A stretch of 23,055 nucleotides of DNA from a virus. The DNA lies in IMG/VR virus record IMGVR_UViG_3300025543_000229, positions 1 through 23,055 of that record; one strand, 5' to 3'. The notes under the pieces are model-generated. The model was not told where the DNA came from. It searched no databases and saw nothing but the letters and a program-made list of their open reading frames with translations. The position numbers and the translations under genes were made by a program. Below are positions 15,627 through 21,593 of this stretch, in pieces. Position 1 is the first letter of the stretch; the number at the start of each line of letters is the position of its first letter.

Positions 15627-17453
15627 TTAGCAAGCTCCGTATGAATCTGCGTAGCCGCCTTCACAATCTAAAGGTAAGTCTGATGCCCACTCTGGGCGTA
15701 TCTTCATGCAGTATTCTACGTACTCCATAGCACGGTCTATTTCTGCTATGGGGGCTATACAGCCTATCGCATCATGCACAGTCATAACAACTTTGTACCG
15801 CTTCGATACTCTAATCAACTGCTCACCAATTACAATCCTTGCCAATGCCTGACACAAATTCTCAATAACCTTACCGCCGTATATCCTGTTAGGGATGGTG
15901 GCGCGTCCGCGCTTGGTGTCGTAGACCATTTCTTTTCGACCGTCGTCTTCATTTATTTCTTTTCTTAGGTTGGGGTACTTAATATGTAAGCCATTGGGCA
16001 GCTTTATACCTGTCTCAACATCTACCTCTAGTACCCCTTCTTTGCCTATATCCTGTGCTCTACCCTGCATCATCCCCTCCAAGGCAACTCCTGCGGCACG
16101 CCACAGCCTCGGTATATTGGGGTAAGTCTCTCTATATACACGAATAATTCTGTCGCACTCGTCTTGGCTTAAATCAACTCCGAAAGTAGCCAACTGTGCT
16201 TTAAACTTGTTAGGCCCCATGCCATAACCCGCACCAAGAATCGTAGTCTTACCCACAAACCGCTCGTCTTTGGTTATCTCTTCTTTGGGCTTGTTGTAGA
16301 TGGCCGAGGCCATGATCTTGTATACATCGTCCCCTTTATCAAACGCCTCTACCAAGTCATCTTGTTCAGCTAACCATGCCAAAGTGCGAGCCTCAATCTG
16401 GGACAAATCGCAATCTACGAACTGGTAGCCCTCCGGTGCGCAAATAGCCTTCTTGAGTATGGAACCTCTAGGTAGGTTCTGCATGTTCACCTTGTCGTCC
16501 CCACCCCATCTGCCTGTGTGTGCAGCGTAGTACTTCAATGGTATGGGCAGCTTGCCCCTTTCGCCTATCGCAATGAGCCGTGCAGTTCTAGTCTCGTCGA
16601 TAGTTGACTTTACTCCCATGCGGGTAGCTACAAGAATCTGTACCAGTGGGTTGCTGTGTTCCTGTAGTGCCTTGAACCCCTCGTCAGTCTTGGCAAAAGC
16701 GTAAGTCTCTTTGCCTGTCGTAAGGCTAACCTTCTTGGGGGGTTTTACTCCGCACCTCGTCAATAGTTCCGCAAACTTGGGGTTACTCATGATGTCCTTA
16801 CGGTCTACTTTAGCCTTGGTTAGCAGCTTTTCTTTAGTATCGCGTATCTTAATTAAGTGCTCCGTTAGCAGGTCACGATCTATCTCTAATGCGGGTTCAG
16901 TAAACATCCGCAAAGTTAAGTCAATGAGGTCTAGCTCTAAACGTGGGAAGCCCCTTATAAGCACTTTAAATAGCTCATAGGTCAGCTCCACGTCATTAAT
17001 ACAATACCCTGCATAGGCTTCCATCTCTTCGGGAGTGAAGTCCAGTCGCTTCTTACCCAGTGCGTCCAGTACCTCTGTACCTTTGACTCCTAAGTTGTAG
17101 TGCTTAACCAATGCCGAGAGGCTACCGCCTACTTCTATAGTGTGTATAGCTCGTGCCATGCAAAGGGTGTCCGCTATTTTCTTGGGGCGTATATCGAAAT
17201 GCCAATTCATAATGGATAGGTCAAACCTAGCATTGTGGGCTACAGCCACAGAACTACTCCAGTCGTAGCTATCTAAAAACTTCTTTATCTTAGCTTTGGG
17301 GCCAGTAATGAACTTAGTCTCTCCGTTGTTTTTCTTGACCGCTACGCCAATAACCTCGAACTGTTTGTCACGTATATATTCTTCCGTCGTATACTTCTTA
17401 AGCCCAAAATCCTTGGCATAATAAGTTTCAAAATCTAGGGTCAAAATGTCCAT
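15627..17453 (-). CDS. Family A DNA polymerase with 3'-5' exonuclease, Leu at position 762 equivalent
   Basis: 608 aa. Exonuclease motifs: TLDFET (D7, E9), VAHNARFD (D78) and YCINDVELTYEL (D154). Polymerase motifs: TGRWGG (313-318), motif A DLSQIEARTLAWL (D349), motif B R398-x3-K402-x3-L406-x3-Y410-G, and motif C VMTVHDA (H560, D561). No 5'-3' exonuclease domain is present. Aligning motif B with E. coli Pol I (R754, K758, F762, Y766) puts Leu at 762, the variant reported as dominant in marine virus surveys. It is the replicative polymerase of the phage, working with the primase-helicase and ssDNA-binding protein encoded downstream. GAGAGGCGGAAGG precedes the ATG; a 63-bp gap separates it from the gene at 17517-17750. 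Confidence 0.95.
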   Translation of the reverse strand: MDILTLDFETYYAKDFGLKKYTTEEYIRDKQFEVIGVAVKKNNGETKFITGPKAKIKKFLDSYDWSSSVAVAHNARFDLSIMNWHFDIRPKKIADTLCMARAIHTIEVGGSLSALVKHYNLGVKGTEVLDALGKKRLDFTPEEMEAYAGYCINDVELTYELFKVLIRGFPRLELDLIDLTLRMFTEPALEIDRDLLTEHLIKIRDTKEKLLTKAKVDRKDIMSNPKFAELLTRCGVKPPKKVSLTTGKETYAFAKTDEGFKALQEHSNPLVQILVATRMGVKSTIDETRTARLIAIGERGKLPIPLKYYAAHTGRWGGDDKVNMQNLPRGSILKKAICAPEGYQFVDCDLSQIEARTLAWLAEQDDLVEAFDKGDDVYKIMASAIYNKPKEEITKDERFVGKTTILGAGYGMGPNKFKAQLATFGVDLSQDECDRIIRVYRETYPNIPRLWRAAGVALEGMMQGRAQDIGKEGVLEVDVETGIKLPNGLHIKYPNLRKEINEDDGRKEMVYDTKRGRATIPNRIYGGKVIENLCQALARIVIGEQLIRVSKRYKVVMTVHDAIGCIAPIAEIDRAMEYVEYCMKIRPEWASDLPLDCEGGYADSYGAC

Positions 17454-17516
17454 TAAGCCTTCCGCCTCTCGTATAAGAATTTCATGTTACACTACTATCA
17501 TCAGTATGGGGAAGGG

Positions 17517-17750
17517 TTAACGAACAACTACGGATTCGACAACGCGTCTGTGGAAATCTTCGCGCTGTAATTTGCGGTACGCCTCGATCATCGCGGCTTT
17601 CTCTTCGGGGGTGAACCAAAATATAGTACATTCTCCCTGCGCCATAGCAGACAGCATCTCGGTTGCCCACTCCCAACGAGGGTCATACTGTAAGAACTCC
17701 TCTGGAACTCGCTCCATTCTTTTTATTAATAGCTTCACGCCTTCATTCAT
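17517..17750 (-). CDS. Small unrecognised protein, 77 aa
   Basis: 77 aa: MNEGVKLLIKRMERVPEEF, then WEWATEMLSAMAQGE, CTIFWFTPEEKAAMIEAYRK and a basic end. It is mostly helical with aromatic residues. I recall small phage proteins with a similar 'LLIxRMExNPEEF' opening but no function. It overlaps the VRR-NUC gene by 8 bases, so it is translated from the same message, and it is followed by the polymerase gene. Confidence 0.7.
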   Translation of the reverse strand: MNEGVKLLIKRMERVPEEFLQYDPRWEWATEMLSAMAQGECTIFWFTPEEKAAMIEAYRKLQREDFHRRVVESVVVR

Positions 17751-18030
17751 TTATTAGGTTCTCCACTTCGTGTATGTTGTCTTCATTGATAACCATTGAT
17801 ATGCCACCTGCTGTTCGTATGGCTTCAAGCTCGCGTAGTTGTAGGGGGGTGGGTTTGTTCTTCCCTGCTTTACATTCAATACCTATGAATGCGCCTTTGC
17901 AGCAGCAGATAATATCGGGTACGCCACTGCGCCCCATGCCGTAGGTAGCGGGAAAGAAATAGTAAACGCCTTTTAATTTCAGCAGCTTAACTATTTTGTC
18001 TTTTACTTTTTTCTCAGGAGTGCTTGCCAT
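17743..18030 (-). CDS. VRR-NUC domain nuclease
   Basis: 95 aa, a stand-alone VRR-NUC domain of typical phage length. Seen: early E6 (PEKKVKDKIV), RSGVPDIICC with P38-D39, IGIECKAG with E52-x-K54, and PTPLQLRELEAI with Q64, giving the PD-(D/E)XK catalytic set. Phage VRR-NUC proteins are thought to be Holliday-junction or structure-specific nucleases. A GTG at 18081 would lengthen it, but that codon lies in the terminator stem upstream of the promoter, so ATG 18030 is chosen. The predicted transcription start is only one or two bases before this ATG and no Shine-Dalgarno is visible, so the message may be leaderless. Confidence 0.88.
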   Translation of the reverse strand: MASTPEKKVKDKIVKLLKLKGVYYFFPATYGMGRSGVPDIICCCKGAFIGIECKAGKNKPTPLQLRELEAIRTAGGISMVINEDNIHEVENLINE

Positions 18031-18037
18031 GCGTGGT

Positions 18038-18065
18038 AAGGTATCACATACATGGACTTTGTCAA
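18038..18065 (-). promoter_or_regulatory. Sigma70-type promoter with extended -10 for VRR-NUC and polymerase genes
   Basis: On the - strand TTGACA (18065-18060) is a perfect -35 box. After 16 bases comes TACCTT (18043-18038), preceded by TGA, an extended -10 TGn. Transcription should begin near 18031-18032, next to the VRR-NUC ATG at 18030. It follows the terminator T-tract by three bases, so it restarts transcription for the 18030 to 15627 genes. Confidence 0.72.
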
Positions 18066-18068
18066 GGC

Positions 18069-18093
18069 AAAAAAAAGCCACCCGAAGGTGGCT
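18069..18093 (-). terminator. Rho-independent terminator
   Basis: On the - strand AGCCACC (18093-18087), loop TTCG (18086-18083), GGTGGCT (18082-18076), then a run of T to 18069. The 7-bp perfect stem with a stable UUCG tetraloop and T-tract works only in the leftward direction. It closes the operon containing the genes from 21285 or further upstream down to 18126. Confidence 0.92.
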
Positions 18094-18099
18094 CTAAGT

Positions 18100-18136
18100 G
18101 TTGTAAATCATCTAACAGTGTTAGGTCATTTACAAC
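18100..18136. promoter_or_regulatory. Palindromic element copy 1 (16 of 18 arm positions symmetric)
   Basis: A 37-bp dyad centred on 18118: arms GTTGTAAATCATCTAACA and TGTTAGGTCATTTACAAC around a single G. Sixteen of 18 arm positions pair. The core is CTAACA-G-TGTTAG. The right arm contains the last codons and stop of the ribbon-helix-helix gene, and the left arm ends seven bases before the terminator stem. It shares 24 of 27 invariant bases with copies at 20091 and 21299. It could be an operator for a dimeric regulator, or an RNA hairpin at the operon end. Confidence 0.85.
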
Positions 18137-18290
18137 CTTCGCTATCTACATACTCGCCAAGAACCTTGCGTATCTCCGCGCTGTAGTTTGTCTTAGCTTT
18201 GAAGTACTCCACTACATACTCAGGCAATCTTACATTTATTTTAACCAATGCTTTTGGGTTACCCTCGTGGTCTTTATCTAATGCTTTCAT
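18126..18290 (-). CDS. Ribbon-helix-helix (BrnA/CopG-like) DNA-binding protein
   Basis: 54 aa, ATG 18290 to TGA 18128-18126. After a short polar N-terminus comes the ribbon KALVKINVRLP (13-23), helix 1 EYVVEYFKAKT (24-34) and helix 2 YSAEIRKVLGEYV (36-48), the order of ribbon-helix-helix proteins such as BrnA antitoxin and CopG repressors. No toxin partner (BrnT-like) is adjacent, so an antitoxin role is doubtful. The ATG overlaps the upstream stop (ATGA), making it the last gene of that operon. Its stop lies inside palindrome copy 1, which makes it a natural candidate to bind the three palindromes and regulate its own operon. Confidence 0.8.
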   Translation of the reverse strand: MKALDKDHEGNPKALVKINVRLPEYVVEYFKAKTNYSAEIRKVLGEYVDSEGCK

Positions 18291-19222
18291 GTTTCGTCCT
18301 TTATATAAAAAGAATTACGGTTCAGTCTAAAGCCCACATTGAATAAGAAACTTCCATCTTCTAGCAGCTTTAACATACCAACACCTGCGCGTATGTTGTC
18401 GGGTACATCAGAAGATCTATAAGAGTCCACAGGTAGTGAAGTCCGATGCCCATCACTCTTCCCTTGGTAGCGGTCGTACCTCTGCGTGTAGTAGCACCCG
18501 TCGTCGCCAATAAAGACTATAGTTCCTTGTAGCTTTGGTGGGTTGAAACGTTTGTCCGTTACCACAGAGCTAATAGTCTCGTACTCCTCCATACCTGCTC
18601 TATATTTTTCTACCTCTTTTTCTTCCAAGCCTTCGTCAGCTAATAGTTGTAAGAGGGTTTTAGTACCCGCAGGGCTTATACTATTTAACAAAGCAGGCTT
18701 AAACACGCGGACAATATTCCACACCGTCTGCAAGTACTGTGGCAGAACAACTACGATTTTTTCATGCGCCTCCTCCAATAGCTCTACTTGGCTTGGTGGC
18801 TTAAAGTCCCCCTTAAATATCTGTAGCGCACGATTAAGGTCACCTGTCTTCCTAGAATGCCCACGCTTCAGCTTCTTATCTATGCGTTGATTACTCAGCT
18901 CATATTGTCCTCCTATGGAGAGGTGCACCTTGCCCAAGTAGGTGTCTTTTTGCCACGCTACTATTGTGTTGCAGTTATGTTTTGCTTGGTGGTCGGGTTC
19001 AAGGTTATGCGTCCTAGGTGCTAACTCAAATTGAAACTTTGGGTTTTGAGTACACAGACTCACTACAAGGTTCGAGAAGTCAGGACTTAAAATATTAGCC
19101 GCCATAAATTTAGCCGCATCTAAGTCTTTCAGCTCGTTCGCATGAACATCTAGGTAATAGCTACGAAATTCACTAAAGTCTATTGTACCCCTAAAGTTAG
19201 GCAAAGAAAAAAGTTGCTGCAT
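18287..19222 (-). CDS. Unrecognised 311-aa protein
   Basis: 311 aa from ATG 19222, which has GGTG upstream; GTG 19231 (314 aa, GTGA overlap with the upstream gene) is an alternative. The sequence opens MQQLFSLPNFRGTIDFSEFR, carries a Cys/His-containing ELAPRTHNLEPDHQAKHNCN segment near 70-90, a helical middle (LLQLLADEGLEEKEVEKY) and a C-terminal region rich in Tyr and Arg (GCYYTQRYDRYQGKSDGHR). No catalytic motif recognised. It lies between the 282-aa gene and the ribbon-helix-helix gene in the operon with the VWA module. Confidence 0.75.
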   Translation of the reverse strand: MQQLFSLPNFRGTIDFSEFRSYYLDVHANELKDLDAAKFMAANILSPDFSNLVVSLCTQNPKFQFELAPRTHNLEPDHQAKHNCNTIVAWQKDTYLGKVHLSIGGQYELSNQRIDKKLKRGHSRKTGDLNRALQIFKGDFKPPSQVELLEEAHEKIVVVLPQYLQTVWNIVRVFKPALLNSISPAGTKTLLQLLADEGLEEKEVEKYRAGMEEYETISSVVTDKRFNPPKLQGTIVFIGDDGCYYTQRYDRYQGKSDGHRTSLPVDSYRSSDVPDNIRAGVGMLKLLEDGSFLFNVGFRLNRNSFYIKDET

Positions 19223-19227
19223 AGTAA

Positions 19228-20076
19228 TCACCAGTCAAAAGTTTTTAGGATTAAGTCAACCTTACCCTTCAAGTTTGCTCGCACTATTGGCGAGTCCTTG
19301 ATGGAATCTATATCAGTACCTCGCATGGCGTCCTCCAGTGCAAGCCTTGCAGACTCTAACTGCGGGTCTTGGTTTACATTAAAATGCTTGAGCAATTTGC
19401 AAAGCTCTACTGGGTCATCAACAAACGCATCGTGCCAACGACGTTTCTTGTCGGGTTCGTCAACGAGCCGTTCGCTCATATCCTTGAGCTTGTCGTATAG
19501 TTTCTGCCATGAGAGTTTGTGTGCTTCTGCTACGCGCTCTTCGATAAGTTTGTCACACGAGCGCTTTGTCTCTTCGAGTTCTTCCGCTGCTAAATCAATA
19601 GCAAAATGCCCAGACTCAGGCACAGGTGTGAAGTAGACTTTGAACGAATACTTAGCGCGTACTTCTTCGGCAGTTGGGTAGTCCTCCTCACAATACATAG
19701 AACCCAAGGTATGCTTAGCTGTCTCCTTTAGAGCGGCGTAGTTCTCAGCAATGTTATCTGCCCGTCCTTCCAGATCAGCTTTGCGTTTGTTCCAACCTTG
19801 CTTGAACTCCATAAACAAACTGGTCGGTAAGTAGTTAGCACCTCTGTGTTCCCAAGGCATTGTTTGCTTGTCGCACCAGTGGCGTACTCTGGTGACCTCG
19901 TTGTTTAGTTCTTTAACGAGCTTCGATCCTGACATCAGGTTCTTCTTAAACTTACCTGCGTCTCTCTCCGCGTTGTTATCTTGCAGTACCCGTTCGGTCT
20001 GCTCCTTGTCCAATTTCTCGGCTGTCCAAGTAGTTATATGTAGTCGTACTAACATTCCGCTTGATGCAATACTCAT
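19228..20076 (-). CDS. Unrecognised 282-aa helical protein, possible DUF3150-like partner of the MoxR/VWA module
   Basis: 282 aa. The N-terminus SGMLVRLHITTWTAEKLDKE leads into a long helical, Lys/Glu-rich protein with RVRHWCDKQTMPWEHRGANY at about 64-83 and coiled-coil stretches (AAEELEETKRSCDKLIEERV). The general layout, an N-terminal beta segment followed by a substrate-like 'P-W-x-x-x-G-x-x-x-L-P' region, reminds me of DUF3150 proteins that accompany MoxR/CobS ATPases and VWA proteins; this is a weak resemblance. The start is fixed by GGAGAACGACA-ATG, a site almost identical to that of the gene starting at 21285 and placed directly after palindrome copy 2. Confidence 0.75.
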   Translation of the reverse strand: MSIASSGMLVRLHITTWTAEKLDKEQTERVLQDNNAERDAGKFKKNLMSGSKLVKELNNEVTRVRHWCDKQTMPWEHRGANYLPTSLFMEFKQGWNKRKADLEGRADNIAENYAALKETAKHTLGSMYCEEDYPTAEEVRAKYSFKVYFTPVPESGHFAIDLAAEELEETKRSCDKLIEERVAEAHKLSWQKLYDKLKDMSERLVDEPDKKRRWHDAFVDDPVELCKLLKHFNVNQDPQLESARLALEDAMRGTDIDSIKDSPIVRANLKGKVDLILKTFDW

Positions 20077-20090
20077 TGTCGTTCTCCAGT

Positions 20091-20127
20091 GTTGTAAGTA
20101 ATCTAACAGTGTTAGGTGTTATAAATT
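20091..20127. promoter_or_regulatory. Palindromic element copy 2, directly before the 282-aa gene
   Basis: Core CTAACA-G-TGTTAG at 20103-20115, centre 20109, flanked by GTTGTAAGTAAT and GTGTTATAAATT. The first 27 bases differ from the other copies only at positions 8, 10 and 19 of the unit. On the - strand it runs into ACAACACTGGAGAACGACAATG, so it occupies nearly the whole 49-bp gap between the gene ending at 20126 and the start at 20076. The outer arms are less symmetric than in copy 1. Confidence 0.85.
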
Positions 20128-20404
20128 ACATATTGTCTTTCCAGTGTTCGTACAAAGCCTTTGTTGCTTGCCTGCGCTTTATATACCTACGCGTTTTATC
20201 ATTTACTTTTTCTCCTTCCAGATAGCATTCAAAATAACTGGGGCTAGCGTTTGCTTGCTTGTCCTTGTTCTCTCCGGCTTCTATGCAGGTAGCGTACACG
20301 CGCCCCTCTTCCACTTTGTCTAGGCGATACCTAGACATGTTGCGGTCGCTAATTATATCCCCTGCTTCCACTACTTTATCGGTGGCTATCTTGTACAACT
20401 TCAT
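20126..20404 (-). CDS. Unrecognised 92-aa protein
   Basis: 92 aa, basic. It opens with MKLYKIATDKVVEAGDIISD and YRLDKVEEGRVYATCIEAGE, which look like a small beta-barrel, then has a basic helix (DKTRRYIKRRQATKALYEHW). Small barrel plus basic helix could bind nucleic acid or a partner protein, but there is no named family. The ATG overlaps the upstream stop (ATGA at 20404-20401), and the TAA touches palindrome copy 2. Confidence 0.7.
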   Translation of the reverse strand: MKLYKIATDKVVEAGDIISDRNMSRYRLDKVEEGRVYATCIEAGENKDKQANASPSYFECYLEGEKVNDKTRRYIKRRQATKALYEHWKDNM

Positions 20405-21285
20405 CGCATGAACCTCGCGTTAGTATCTTTAACAAATTTACCTAGTGGTGCGGCTTCTGCTACGAATAGATCAGTCGCATATAGCTGCTTTAATGTGGCG
20501 TCTAAGAGTTGTTTTACTTTTTTCGGGCAGATAACATTCCTCCAGTTCCAAGTGTTTCCGTGATTTTCATATTGCAGATCAAGCGCACCCAACGCGTACA
20601 TTTGTATAAAGCCCGCTTGCATTTCATCGCTAAGCCCGCGAAGTAAGGCTGCCTTCGTTTTCTCTTTATCGTGGAGTAGTTGTATATTAAGTTTGTTGTA
20701 CTCATTCTTTATAGACCAGTAGTCTGTGTTCGACAGTATGCAGTCTGCGTCCATAAGTTTAGTCATGCCAGTCATCGTAGTTCTGAACTCCTTGTGCTTT
20801 TTATTAAGCGCGTTCCATTCTTTGCGCTTCAGCTTGTGCTGCATGATAGTTGTCGGGTTCTGTACCGTTACCGTGCCTTCTTGGCTTACGTCCAATATAA
20901 GAGCCGCGTGATTCTTTAGCAGCCAGTAACCGTCTTTGGTAACGACCCAAGACTCACCGTTCCTAGTCTTTGCTTCTACCCCAACGCGCCACAGGAGGTC
21001 GGTAATCACACCGTGTGTAGAACTTGTAGCCCACCCACCGTTATTCAGCTCTAGGGTGTTGTTGTTGTGGAACGTCACCACGTCTGTCTCGTATAGCTGT
21101 ATTGCATAGGAGTTCCCCTCGTTACGCTCCACTATTTGTATGTGTTTCTTCCTTCTTCCATTAGGAGTCTTGCAGGCAGGGCGCAGGTTGTCTGAACCCC
21201 TGATGGGTTTAATTGATTCATAGTGGCGTTTAGCCTCTTCAAAGCTGCTGATTGAAGGTATATCTGTAAAGTTGTTTCCAAACAT
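20401..21285 (-). CDS. Unrecognised 294-aa phage protein
   Basis: 294 aa from ATG 21285. An ATG four codons upstream (21297) overlaps the GGAG that matches the ribosome-binding site of the gene at 20076; the shared GGAGAACGACA then ATG makes 21285 the likely start. The N-terminal half contains KPIRGSDNLRP, GRRKKHIQIVER, YAIQLYETDVVTFHNNNT and GGWATSSTHGVITDLLW, a strand-rich pattern I have seen in other phage proteins of unknown function (basic 'GRRKHxxI' then 'YAIxLYxTDVVTxxxxG'). The C-terminal half is helical. It is the first gene after palindrome copy 3. Confidence 0.75.
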   Translation of the reverse strand: MFGNNFTDIPSISSFEEAKRHYESIKPIRGSDNLRPACKTPNGRRKKHIQIVERNEGNSYAIQLYETDVVTFHNNNTLELNNGGWATSSTHGVITDLLWRVGVEAKTRNGESWVVTKDGYWLLKNHAALILDVSQEGTVTVQNPTTIMQHKLKRKEWNALNKKHKEFRTTMTGMTKLMDADCILSNTDYWSIKNEYNKLNIQLLHDKEKTKAALLRGLSDEMQAGFIQMYALGALDLQYENHGNTWNWRNVICPKKVKQLLDATLKQLYATDLFVAEAAPLGKFVKDTNARFMR

Positions 21286-21298
21286 GTCGTTCTCCATT

Positions 21299-21335
21299 GT
21301 TGTAAATGATCTAACACTGTTAGGTGTTGTGAATT
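21299..21335. promoter_or_regulatory. Palindromic element copy 3, directly before the 294-aa gene
   Basis: Core CTAACA-C-TGTTAG at 21311-21323, centre 21317, flanked by GTTGTAAATGAT and GTGTTGTGAATT. The central base is C instead of G. On the - strand it continues ACAACAATGGAGAACGACATG, matching the copy 2 leader over about 42 bases with four substitutions and one single-base gap. It fills most of the 62-bp gap after the gene ending at 21348. Confidence 0.85.
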
Positions 21336-21347
21336 TGAATTAAGTGC

Positions 21348-21593
21348 TTAATCCTCCGGCTTACCGCGTAGTTTACCCAAGGCGTACAGGTCGTCAGTCA
21401 GTACCTGAATGGACTGCACCCCAAGATCACCGGCGCTAACAGCGTACACATGATGCGTCTCTTCCTTAGTGCGCCAGTTAGTCTTGTGCTCGTACACCTC
21501 CTCCGCGCTACGGTTGATAAGGTTTATTATTTCTTCCGCTTTGCTAGCGTCCATAATAAGTTTCTTGTCTGCCCACTCGAATAGTATTTTCAT
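21348..21593 (-). CDS. Unrecognised 81-aa protein
   Basis: 81 aa: MKILFEWADKKLIMDASKAE, a helix EEIINLINRSAEEVYEHKTN, and a beta-like HHVYAVSAGDLGVQSIQVLT. The alternating strand-helix-strand pattern suggests a small alpha/beta domain. It is joined to the VWA gene by TAATG (stop 21595-21593, ATG 21593-21591), so it is probably co-translated with it. Function unknown. Confidence 0.7.
   Translation of the reverse strand: MKILFEWADKKLIMDASKAEEIINLINRSAEEVYEHKTNWRTKEETHHVYAVSAGDLGVQSIQVLTDDLYALGKLRGKPED

Noticed and set aside
15590-15630. Terminator after the polymerase gene
   Set aside because: Only a weak CCCA/TGGG stem around a GC-rich loop, with no T-tract on the - strand.
17454-17516. Promoter before the DNA polymerase gene (TTAACC-17-TAGTAG)
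   Set aside because: The -10 box matches only three of six bases; the gene can be read from the promoter at 18038-18065.
18031-18081. GTG at 18081 as the VRR-NUC start
   Set aside because: It lies in the terminator stem and upstream of the predicted transcription start; the extra residues are encoded by the T-tract and the -35 box.
18126-18290. BrnT/BrnA-type toxin-antitoxin pair
   Set aside because: The small protein has the RHH fold, but no BrnT-like toxin gene is next to it.
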